Part shown: positions 44,936-56,700 of the stretch, one piece after another | Layout of the letters: every line of letters begins with the position of its first letter | How positions within the stretch are numbered: the first letter of the stretch is position 1 | Translations under genes and position numbers: made by a program | From: Macrostomum hystrix | Lineage: Eukaryota; Platyhelminthes; Macrostomidae | DNA: 64,000 bases | NCBI GenBank assembly: GCA_950097015.1 | Contig: CATNEN010000034.1 | Location: 3,205,001-3,269,000, forward strand | Direction: 5' to 3' | The notes under the pieces: generated by a model | Told to the model about the DNA's origin: nothing | The model's database searches: none | The model's input: only the letters and a program-made list of their open reading frames with translations

Positions 44936-45599
44936 ACCTTGACTACCCCAAATAAACACAATAAAGTCCAAAGTAGCGAATACAGTAAGTCGCATATTTC
45001 ACCAATGATCACTGCTTCATTGATCACTTAAATAGGTAATACTTGTAAAATAGGTTTTTATTAGTTTATTTAAACAAAACAGATTTCTAAATGATCTATA
45101 TTTACAGAGCAGAACAGGTTAGCAGGCTAAGTGTTGATTGCAGAAATTCACAATTAATAATCTTTATCTTTTGTTATTTTAAACGCTAATTTTACGCAAG
45201 AATTGCGTGCAACAATTTGAGTTTTGTTTTCGTAAACGCTACGCAGATGTTTCATATTTTTTGGGATATAAATATAGGTTACTGACGGAATAGCGATGAG
45301 GGAAGGAAGGAGGAAATTTGATAATTGGGTTAGTAGAACCTGTCATCAGGAGAGTGATGACAGTGGCTGTCTGTAGGCTAGGATTGAAGTTTTTTTTTAT
45401 CTGAAATTTTCAGGTTAATGATTCCGAGACTTCGGAATCAACAGTCTCGGCTGCTGGGTGCGATATTATACCATTGTGGGAATCGAGACTGAGACAATGT
45501 TAATAATTTTTACTAAAAAGATTTATTTACACCCGCGTCACAGCATTACACTTCCACTTGACTTGTTTTTCTGTATTACAAAATTATATTACTCATGCT
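44936..45599. other. Intergenic spacer
   Basis: About 660 bp of AT-rich DNA. Nothing recognised. Confidence 0.4.
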
Positions 45600-46250
45600 T
45601 GTCTCATTACTGTACCTTCTATTGCTCATGCAATTATCATTACAGTCTCAGCTACTGTACCTTCTATTGCTCATGCAATTATCATTACAGTCTCACCTAC
45701 TGTACCTTCTATTGCTCATGTAATTATCATTACAGTCTCACCTACTGTACCTTTTATTGCTCATGCAATTATCATTACAGTCTCAGCTGCTGTACCTTCT
45801 ATTGCTTATGCAATTATCATTACAGTCTCAGCTGCTGTACCTTCTATTGCTCATGCAATTATCATTACAGTCTCAGCTACTGTACTTCTATTGCTCATGC
45901 AATTATCATTACAGTCTCAGCTACTGTACCTTCTATTGCTCATGCAATTATCATTACAGTCTCACCTACTGTACCTTTTATTGCTCATGCAATTATCATT
46001 ACAGTCTCAGCTACTGTACCTTCTATTGCTCATGCAATTATCATTACAGTCTCACCTACTGTACCTTTTATTGCTCATGCAATTATCATTACAGTCTCAC
46101 CTACTGTACCTTCTATTGCTCATGCAATTATCATTACAGTCTCAGCTGCTGTACCTTCTATTGCTCATGCAATTATCATTACAGTCTCAGCTGCTGTACC
46201 TTCTATTGCTCATGCAATTATCATTACAGTCTCAGCTACTGTACCTTCTA
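45600..46250. repeat. 45-bp minisatellite, about 14 copies
   Basis: Units contain CTATTGCTCATGCAATTATC followed by ATTACAGTCTCAGCTACTGT. Variation is mainly CTACTG/CTGCTG and CAGC/CACC. Open plus-strand frames are repeat products. Confidence 0.96.
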
Positions 46251-46844
46251 TTTATCCTAATAAATGTGCAAGCATAGATGAGGGATATCATATTAAACAA
46301 TTATAGTCTAACGCACTATGAGGTATAGTGTTTTTAAAAGTTATTTTTACATTCTCAAACGAGCAGTTTAGCAACAAAAAATGGTTAAATCAAAGTAGCA
46401 AACAACAGACAGAACAGAAATCGTCAACTGAAAACAGACACTTGCTCAAAGAGGAACACAAGAGAAGCATAGGCAATGGTTGAAACGCAGGTAAAAATTC
46501 CAGTTAAAATCACGTTGATTATAAAAGTACATAAAAATGTGTCATTATCGTTCCTTATTAATTAAGTTTCTCGTTATGTGCTCGATTCTTTTCGTCAGTT
46601 GCTAATTCGGCCATCCGGAAGGACAGCTCAGAGACCTTTCTGGCGCATGATTCTTTGACGTCGGACATCGTTAACATGAATTCTAGTCTAAATAATAATT
46701 AGGTCATGCTTGTCTATTTTTCAACAGTTACAAAACCTAAAAAGAGTTTCCTAGTGGATTAGATTTTTTAGAAGACATGCTACAATCGTTGTTTTGAAAC
46801 AATAAACGAGGGTCACTAAGTATTGATTTTCGCGTAAAAACTGG
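46251..46844. other. Intergenic spacer
   Basis: About 590 bp of AT-rich DNA. Nothing recognised. Confidence 0.4.
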
Positions 46845-47215
46845 ACCGCATCATTGTGTTCACGCTGGAACAAAACTGGACCGCATCATTGTGTTCACGC
46901 TGGAACAAAACTGGACCGCATCATGGTGTTCACGCTGGAACAAAACTGGACCGCATCATTGTGTTCACGCTGGAACAAAACTGGACCGCATCATTGTGTT
47001 CACGCTGGAACAAAACTGGACCGCATCATTGTGTTCACGCTGGAACAAAACTGGACCGCATCATTGTGTTCACGCTGGAACAAAACTGGACCGCATCATT
47101 GTGTTCACGCTGGAACAAAACTGGACCGCATCATTGTGTTCACGCTGGAACAAAACTGGACCGCATCATTGTGTTCACGCTGGAACAAAACTGGACCGCA
47201 TCATTGTGTTCAAGC
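46845..47215. repeat. 35-bp minisatellite, about 10.5 copies
   Basis: Units contain TGGACCGCATCATTGTGTTC followed by ACGCTGGAACAAAAC and are almost identical (one ATGG variant). The reverse strand carries ACACAATGATGCGGTCCAG, the core of the 23.4-kb array. Confidence 0.97.
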
Positions 47216-47606
47216 TTAATATATAACTGACCACAATTATTTTACAAAGTTGGTACATAGACAGGACTGTATAATTGGAAATATAGTAGCAAAAATGTTT
47301 AATAAGTTCACTGCACTTTTAGTTAAAAGAGAAATTAGCTAGGTATTCTGGACAAAAATTGCGTACAACTAGAAGCTCTTGGACAACTGCTGCAAATAAG
47401 AATATAGCTACCTCCTCTCTATAAAATTGACACCTTGTCAATCAGTCGCTCATCCGTTGATTTCGCACGAGCTTTTTCAAAGCAGATCCTGCCAATCGTA
47501 GAAAAGCAAATAAGCTAAGACTGACAAACAGAGAAAAAAAGGGTAGAGATGAGGGTTAGATGAACAGGAGGGACAAGCTGATGCTAAATACAATGCGGAT
47601 GGCGCG

Positions 47607-47783
47607 TTAGTAAACCCAGTTGACGGGTATCCACTGCGGCCTGGTCTGCAGCTGGTCAATCCATTGGCGCAGTTGGCCAATGGTCTCTTCAATGTCGTTG
47701 TTCACAATCTTCAAATCGAAGTAGTGGCCATATTGCCGCTCCAGCAGCTCGCTCTCCTTGGCCAGCCGTTCGAGGCTGCCGTC
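47607..47783 (-). CDS. CASK: CASK last exon (GuK C-terminus)
   Basis: Acceptor CATCCTGCAG, phase 0, 58 codons plus TAA. It encodes [20 protein letters not shown], then [15 protein letters not shown], ending [11 protein letters not shown], the hallmark MAGUK C-terminus. ATTAAA on the minus strand at 47298-47303 is a possible poly(A) signal. Confidence 0.93.
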   Translation of the reverse strand, partial: DGSLERLAKESELLERQYGHYFDLKIVNNDIEETIGQLRQWIDQLQTRPQWIPVNWVY

Positions 47784-50700
47784 CTGCAGGATGGGACAAA
47801 TTGTTCAGCTTTTGAGTAGCGACTCTATGAGATGAGACGAGAAATCTGGGAGAGAGATTTCTGAGAAAGGTGGACAGAACAGGGATAATGGGAAAGAAAA
47901 ATCGTATACTTGCAAGGAGTAGGGACAAACGGAGATGGGAATGGGCGAATAGGAGAGGGAATCGAGATAATGGGAAAGAGAATTGGGATTATGAGGGAGG
48001 GAATCGGGATAATGGAGAGGTAATTGGGATAATGGGAAAAGGAAATTGAGATAATGGGAATTGCACTACTATGGTCCTTTTCGAAACAATTTTCTGGCCT
48101 AAAACGCGCAATAGCCTACTTTGAGTAGCCGATCACAATCGCAAAGCCAACAAAAGGAACTCACATTGAGGCCGTGCACGTCGCTCATGGCGCTTAGTTC
48201 CGGCGCGGCAATAAAGGCTACGAAAGGCGCGAACTCGGCGGTGCGGAGCACCCGGAGAGCCTGGGGCTCAACGTCCAGGATGGCAATCTTGCCCTGGCGG
48301 TGAATGTCCCGGATGGTGTCTAGCTTGGTGCCGTACATGGCGTCCTCGTGCGTGCCATACTCCAGGTATTCGTTGTTGGTGATATCCCGCATCATCTCTT
48401 CCCGGCTGACGAAGAAATAATTGCGGCCGTTCACCTCATTCTTGTTTGGCGGCCTGGTTGTGTCTGGGGTGGCGAAGAAGTGGGTCAAGCTTAGCAGTGA
48501 GTGGGTCAAGCTTAGCAGTGAATGGGTCAAGGGAATGGGTCAATGGAATGGGTCAAGGGAATGGTTCAAGGGAATGGGCCAAGAGAATGGGTCAAGGGAA
48601 TGGGTCAAGGGAATGGGCCAAGAGAATGGGTCAAGGGAATGGGTCAAGGGAATGGGTCAAGGGAATGGGTCAATGGAATGGGTCAAGGGAATGGGTCAAG
48701 GGAATGGGTCAAGGGAATGGGTCAATGGAAGGGGCCAAGAGAATGGGCCAAGAGAATGGGCCAAAAGAATGGGTCAACAGAAGGGGCCAAGAGAATGGGC
48801 CAAGGGAATGGGTCAATGGAATGGGTCAATGGAATGGGTCAAGGGAATGGGTCAAGGGAATGGGTCAAGGGAATGGGTCAATGGAATGGGTCAATGGAAT
48901 GGGTCAAGGGAATGGGTCAATGGAATGGGTCAAGGGAATGGGTCAAGGGAATGGGTCAAGGGAATGGGTCAATGGAATGGGTCAATGGAATGGGTCGATG
49001 GAATGGGTCAAGGGAATGGGTCAAGGGAATGGGTCAATGGAATGGGTCAATGGAATGGGTCGATGGAATGGGTCAATGGAAGGGGCCAAGAGAATGGGCC
49101 AAGAGAATGGGCCAAGGGAATGGGTCAAAAGAATGGGTCAACAAAATGGGCCAAGGGAATGGGCCAAAAGAATGGGTCAACAAAATGGGTCAAGGGAATG
49201 GGCCAAAAGAATGGGCCAAGGGAATGGGTCAATGGAATGGGTCAATGGAATGGGTCAATGGAATGGGTCAAGGGAATGGGTCAAGGGAATGGGTCAATGG
49301 AATGGGTCAATGGAATGGGTCGATGGAATGGGTCAATGGAATGGGTCGATGGAATGGGTCAATGGAAGGGGCCAAGAGAATGGGCCAAAAGAATGGGTCA
49401 ACAAAATGGGCCAAGGGAATGGGTCAATGGAATGGGTCAAGGGAATGGGTCAATGGAATGGGTCAATGGAATGGGTCGATGGAATGGGTCAATGGAAGGG
49501 GCCAAGAGAATGGGCCAAGAGAATGGGCCAAAAGAATGGGCCAAGGGAATGGGTCAAAAGAATGGGTCAACAAAATGGGCCAAGGGAATGGGTCAAGGGA
49601 ATGGGTCAATGGAATGGGTCAAGGGAATGGGTCAAGGGAATGGGTCAATGGAATGGGTCAAGGGAATGGGTCAAGGGAATGGGTCAAGGGAATGGTCAAG
49701 GGAATGGTCAAGGGAATGGGTCAAGGGAATGGGTCAAGGGAATGGTCAAGGGAAGGGTCAAAGGAAGGGGTGGCACTCACGCGGTATCGGGTAGGCGAAT
49801 CTGTCAGGCGAGGCCTGGATAAGTGTGTTTTTGATGTGCCGCCGACCGACCCCGTGGGCGCCTAGCAGTACCAGAGTCTTGCGCCGAAAATTGGCCAGAT
49901 GAACCACTTCCTCGTAAGTGACCATCTCAAGCTGGTCCAGGGTGGCGGCGCCGCCGCCGGCCGCCTGTTTCGCTCCGCCTCCGGCGCCGCGTTGCTTGCC
50001 GCGCCTGGCGAACGAGAACAAGCCGGTGCAGTTGACCGTGTCCTTTTTAGCGCGCTCAATAGCGCTGCAGGCGGTGCGCCACTCCTGCAGCTCCGGCGAA
50101 GGGATCAGGCTGGCCGGCGTGCTCGCCGGGGCGTTCCATTCGCGAGCCTAAGCGTGGAGAGGGCACACAATATGCGCAATAGTCTACTGCCGATCCGACT
50201 TAGTAGGATATCGTGTGTTTTTTCAGCAAAATTAAATAATTTATATAATATTACTACTATTAGTGGAACAACAGTTAAATAAATTGCACACTAAGCCATT
50301 ATAAAAACTTCTCACCTGCCACCAGTTGTGATCGTCCTTGCTGATCACCTGAAGGATGTCGCCGACGCGAAACCGAATGCCAGCCTGCGGGCATGGGTTC
50401 AGCTCGTCCTCCTCCGGGCTGTAGTTAAACATGGCCTTCACGTAGATCTGCGGGTTGACGGTGGGGGCAAGACAGGCTGGGAGAGGGTTTAATGAATGAG
50501 GCGCTTTTGAGAAGCGGTCGATGGGGTGAGAAGGGGATAGATGGGGTGAGAAAATGATAGATGGGGTGAGAAAATGATAGATGGGGTGAGAAAATGATAG
50601 ATGGGGTGAGAAGGGGATAGATGGGGTGAGAAGGGGATAGATGGGGTGAGAAGGGGACAGATGGGGTGAGAAAATGATAGATGGGGTGAGAAAATGATAG

Positions 50701-53700
50701 ATAGGTTGAGAAAATGATAGATGGGGTGAGAAAATGATAGATGGGGTGAGAAAATGATAGATGGGATGAGAAAATGATAGATGAAGTGAGAAGGGGATAG
50801 ATGGGGTGAGAAAATGATAGATGGGATGAGAAAATGATAGATGGGGTGAGAAAATGATAGATGGGATGAGAAAATGATAGATGGGGTGAGAAGGGGATAG
50901 ATGGGGTGAGAAAATGATAGATGGGGTGAGAAGGGGATAGATGGGGTGAGAAAATGATAGATGGGGTGAGAAAATGATAGATGGGGTGAGAAAATGATAG
51001 ATGGGGTGAGAAAATGATAGATGAAGTGAGAAGGGGATAGATGGGGTGAGAAAATGATAGATGGGATGAGAAAATGATAGATGGGGTGAGAAAATGATAG
51101 ATGGGATGAGAAAATGATAGATGGGGTGAGAAAATGATAGATGGGGTGAGAAGGGGATAGATGGGGTGAGAAGGGGAAAGATGGGGTGAGAAGGGGATAG
51201 ATGGGGTGAGAAGGGGATAGATGGGGTGAGATGCGGATAGATGGGGTGAGAAGGGGATAGATGGGGTGAGAAGGGGAAAGATGGGGTGAGAAGGGGATAG
51301 ATGTGGTGAGATGCGGATAGATGGGGTGAGAAGGGGATAGATGGGGTGAGATGGGGATAGATGGGGTGAGAAAATGATAGATGGGGTGAGAAGGGGATAG
51401 ATGGGGTGAGAAGGGGATAGATGGGGTGAGAAAATGATAGATGGGGTGAGAAGGGGATAGATGGGGTTAGAAGGGGATAGATGTGGTGAGATGGGGATAG
51501 ATGGGGTGAGAAGGGGATAGATGGGGTGAGATGCGGATAGATGGGGTGAGATCTAAAACTTATCGATAATCGATCTTTTCATCCCTTGAATGTCTGAATC
51601 AACTTAGAAAAATCTTTGTTTGAAAAAAGGTTTAGTAAAAATTTACATGCCAGAAAAAAGTAGAAATAAAATTGTATTATTAAAAATTAGAAATTTCTGT
51701 TTCATGCAAATTCTTAAAAAAAATACCCGATGTATATCGAAAAACTAATTCTATCGGTACCCGATATGTGTAGAAAAATCGGAAGAACAGTGCTAAGAAT
51801 TTGAAATTGTTCATGTAATATCGATTCTACAGATCGCTAACTAATCTATTTAGCTTGCTAAAGGTACACAGCATGCTTACACCCGCCCTCGACTGTGTGA
51901 TTACCTCGCACTGCATCGGGTGATTGCGATAGCTGGGCACAATTTTCAGCGTGACACTGCCTCGCGCCTCCTTCTGCAAACGGATTTATTATTTTGCAAA
52001 ACAATATCTTTCTGTGCGCAAATGTCTCTTTAAATTGATTTCTCTCTGGAGACTCGGCTGCGGTCATGCCCGGTGTTCTATTTTAGTTACACCTGAGACT
52101 ACCTGCAAGAAACCTAATTCACCTTTTAATCTAAAAATAAGGATATAAAATAAATAGTAACTGTGCATTCCAGAAGTTTCGTTTCTACGAGAGAGAAAAT
52201 TTTAAAAGAAAATAATTATAGACAGACCATCACAAGCATGCACTTTAACGTTTGTTAATAATTACAAAAGGCACTCGACAGTTTTAGCTACTGTCCATTC
52301 AGCGTCTCTTTGGAGTTTCTTGTTCAAATTTGTAAAAATAGATGAATTCAGACTTAGTAGAAGGACACACAGACTTTTGGGATTTAGTGTAGGTGGATAA
52401 GCTTAGCTCATTTCTTAGCTGAGTGAAATAAAGCAATGGAAAATTAGGTGTCTCGCGTTGCTAAATGACGCAAATTTTTGTTTGAGACTCTCACTGGTCG
52501 AGATTCGAACCCCCGACCTCTAAGTCAGAAGTCCGACGCTCTAACTACTGGGCCAGCTGGATATGCTCAAAAAAAACTACTGCCATGCGCATCTCATACG
52601 CTGACATGACAAACAGTAGGCCATTGTGCTTTTCTGAATCAAACTTCAAAGAGCAATTCTTATAAGTTTGAAGAAAATAAAATCATAAAAAACAATGCGT
52701 CAGGGCAATAGTAAAAACACAAATGTAAAAATTATAAATAAAGCAATGTTATTAGAAAATAACGTGTCTTTGCTCACTACTTTGAGTAGGCTAAAAAGAA
52801 TCAAGATTTTGCAATCAATCTCAATCGCCATTCAATTTGTAAAATCAACTGCCTGTGTTAGTCTGAGAGCCAGAAATTATTGCCCGCTGATGCTTTCCCA
52901 CAGAGTTGATATTTTTGTTAAACTGCAATTACCTCCTTGAGCATAGCCATCTGATGCGAGGCCCTGCTGCCCTGCGACAGGTTGGGCACAATTTTGATGG
53001 TCACCATGCCGCGCAGGGATTTCTGCAGGGTGGGATGCACTTTTATGAAAACAATATCCGTTTCATTTTGTTTAACTTTTCACTCTGCAACCAATCAGAT
53101 AATCTGAGAATCACAAAGTAACTCAGGTAACTCATCTTCAACCAATCAAAGAAATGCAAAGCAATCCTTCCTGACCAATCGGAGAAATGCAAAGCAATCC
53201 TTCCTGATCAATCGGAGAATTGCAAAGAAATCCTTCCTGACCAATCGGAGAATTGCAAAGCAATCCTTCCTGACCAATCAGAGAAATGCAAAGCAATCCT
53301 TCCTGACCAATCGGAGAATTGCAAAGCAATCCTTCCTGACCAATCGGAGAATTGCAAAGAAAACCTATCCATCCTGGCCAATCAGATAATCGCGAAGCAG
53401 CCTTCTCCAACCAATCAGAGAGCTGCTAAGTAATCTATTCCAGGTGAGAAAAATGCAAATTAATGCTAGACGCCAAAACTTGTTTTAAAAGTACAAAAAG
53501 CTAATAGTAGAATAAAACAATAAGGACTATTTTTTAATATACAGGTTTAGTATTAGACAAGTTGTTTATTACATTATATTATTATTTCGGGTTTCTTTTA
53601 ATAGAAATTTATTAGTTTTGGTCTTCTGAAGTACAAAAAAGGAATAATGATTGTAATAGTATAGTTTTATACCTGTGAGAAGATATTATGATAGTTTATC

Positions 53701-56700
53701 TATAATGATTTGTCTCGCTAACTGCCAGCTGTCAGCCTGATATAAGCAAACACGCAGGTCAGTGCTAACCAGTTTTTAATGCTTAGAATGTGCCCTACCC
53801 TACTGTAAGTAGCAAAGCTAAGAAATCATATTTAGGATAGGAACCATTTTACACAGTATTTTGGCGCATGACCGCAACGAGCTCTAAAAGATGATTTCAC
53901 ACAAAAATCACTAGCATAGAAACAATGGGAGCGACTCAAAATGGAGTCCGAACTGACCAGAAGGCGTTGCAGAGCCTCCACCGACTGACCCAGGACCGGC
54001 TCGCTGTTGATCTCGCGAATCTCATCGCCAACATGCAGGGTGCCTGCAGCGCAATTAGGCTTGCATCACACTTTCAGTTGGCGATTACTTATCATATAGA
54101 ATAATATAATACACATAAAGTATAATTCACCAGTGGGGATGAGTGCCAGAGCGGTTAACACGTTTGCCTCTCGCACCAAGGTCCCTGAGCTCGATTCCGC
54201 GGCGAGGCCACATTCATTTGGGGCGCAGCCACGGAGAGAAGGCTTGGGGGCTTGTCGAGCAATTTACACCCTTGAGGGCCAACCTCCAAGGCATAGTGAG
54301 AGTGTACACTGATTGACGACGAAAAAGTCAGGGCAGATGTACACACCTGTGTGAGTGTGTGCCTACGTACAGTATCTGTGTGCATGTGTGTTCAGGAGTC
54401 AGCGAAATGGGCAGAACTGCCTCCCCGCTGGCTGTGGGTCCAGTGTCACCAAATGATGTGCCAGTTCCCACAGACCATTATTTTTATTATATTACGTAAA
54501 CTGATAAACACAGATAAAAAATGATTCACTCACCCTGCCTGTGAATCATGCCGCCGTGCATTATGCGGGCCACAATGATTTTACCGTCGTCCGACATTTT
54601 TAAGGTGATGCCCTATAAGGCAACATAAAAGCTATTTAAATAACAAATAAGTGAACAGCAGTGATTTGGAGTGAACAGCAGTGATTTGGAGTGAACAGCA
54701 GTGATTTGGAGTGAACAGCAGTGATTTGGAGTGAACAGCAATGATTTTGGGTGAACAGCAGTAATTTGGAGTGAACAGCAGTGATTTGGAGTGAACAGCA
54801 GTGAGTTGAGGTGAACAGCAGTGATTTGGAGTGAACAGCAGTGATTTGGAGTGAACATCAGTGATTTGGAGTGAACAGCAGTGATTTTGAGTGAACAGCA
54901 GTGATTTGGAGTGAACAGCCATGTCGCAGCACTCACCATCGGTTCGTTTGTGTTTTTTTGAAACTGAACCAGGCGCACTCTAGTGACATTGTCTAATTCG
55001 GTGTCCAGACAGTCGTCTGTCTCGCCGTTGAGGTAGGAGGAGACGGGCGGTGGGGTGACCCGAATAGCCTGGTCGCTATAGACGTCGTGAGCCAGGACAT
55101 CATGCGCTTGAAGCAGAGCCTGGCCAAGGAACAATCAGTAGCTTTTAAGTCAGGACTGGAACTTCTGGATTCTCCCTACTCATCCCTTGAGCTTTTGGAT
55201 TCTCCCTACTCATCCCTTGAGCTTCTGGATTCTCCCTACTCATCCCTTGAACTTCCGCTTCCTCCCTACTCATCCCTTGAACTTCTCCCTACTCAATCCT
55301 ATAACTTCTCCTTATTCATCCCTTGAACTTCTCCCTACTCAACCCTATAACTTCTCCCTACTCAACCCAGTCGCATACCCGGAAGTGCGGCTGAGTCAGG
55401 ATGGCCCTGAGTTCGGCGCAGTCGGCCAGGAAGTCGCGAGATCGACAATCAGCTGCCAGGCTGGCGAGTACGTCGCGCGCCCGATCGACTGCGTCGTCCG
55501 GAATCTGACCGCGAATGGCGCCGCCCAGGTTGCGACAGTTGATGTGGTCGTACAGCTGCGCGTGGGAACGGGACAATGACATTGTGAGACAGGTTCTTGA
55601 CACTTTCCACTCGTCCATTTGGCTTCAATTTTGGGTTGTCTTCCCTACACATCCTTGATTGGTTTCTCCCCTACTGACAGATATTTTAACTTCTGGTTTC
55701 TACCCTCCTGACAGATATTTTAACTTCTGGTTTCTACCCTCCTGACAGATATTTTAACTTCTGGTTTCTACCCTCCTGACAGATATTTTAACTTCTGGTT
55801 TCTACCCTCCTGACAGATATTTTAACTTCCGGTTTCTACCCTCCTGACAGATATTTTTACTTCTGGTTTCTACCCTCCTGACAGATATTTTAACTTCTGG
55901 TTTCTACCCTCCTGACAGATATTTTTACTTCTGGTTTCTACCCTCCTGACAGATCCCATAACTTCTGAGTTCTCTCCTGAAATATTCTGAATTTCTTGTT
56001 AATAATATGCGATAGTATTAATATTAATTATTCCAACGAGGCTGTGGGCAATGGCACATCATTTGGTGACAGTAGACAGTAGCCAGAGGAGGCAATTCTG
56101 CCGATTCCGCTGACTCCTGAGTACACACCACCGTACGCAGGCACACGCTCACACAGGTGTGTACATCTGCCCTGACTTTTTCGTCGTCAAGCAGTGTACA
56201 CTCTCACTGTGTCTTGGACGTTGGCCCTCAAGGGCGTAAAATGCACGACAAGCCCCCAAGCCTTCTCTCCGCGGCTGCGCCCTAAATAAATGTGGCCTCG
56301 CCGCGGAATCGAGCTCAGGGACCTTTAGGGACCTTTGGTGTGCGAAAGACTTTTTAAAGTACTTTAAGTATTTAACTTTTTCCCCTATCACAGCAGACTT
56401 TAAATAGATTTCTACCTCAAGCAGCGAGTGGAGGCTGTCGTCCTGAAACACAGCCTGCAGCAGGTCCTTGTCCTGCTCCGTGCACTCGGTGAGGCACTGA
56501 ATCTCTTCTAAGCTGTCAAGCACGGCTGACACGGCTGCAATTGGGATATTAGGAAGATGAGCACATTTTTATCCTCATCCCGCCAGACTAGGTAATTCAA
56601 GTTATGAGAAGTTCATGGATGAAAACTCAGTTGGAGGGTAACTTCAGGGAGGCAATTTCATTTAGGTAACTTCAGGGAGGCAATTTCATTTAGGTAACTT

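Noticed and set aside
48421-49865. Three overlapping plus-strand frames of about 450 codons ([11 protein letters not shown])
   Set aside because: A 13-bp intronic array of CASK read in all three frames. The ends overlap real CASK exons on the other strand.
52485-52560. A functional tRNA gene on the minus strand
   Set aside because: A and B boxes are visible but the anticodon stem has mismatches and no acceptor stem closes, so it is a relic or SINE head.
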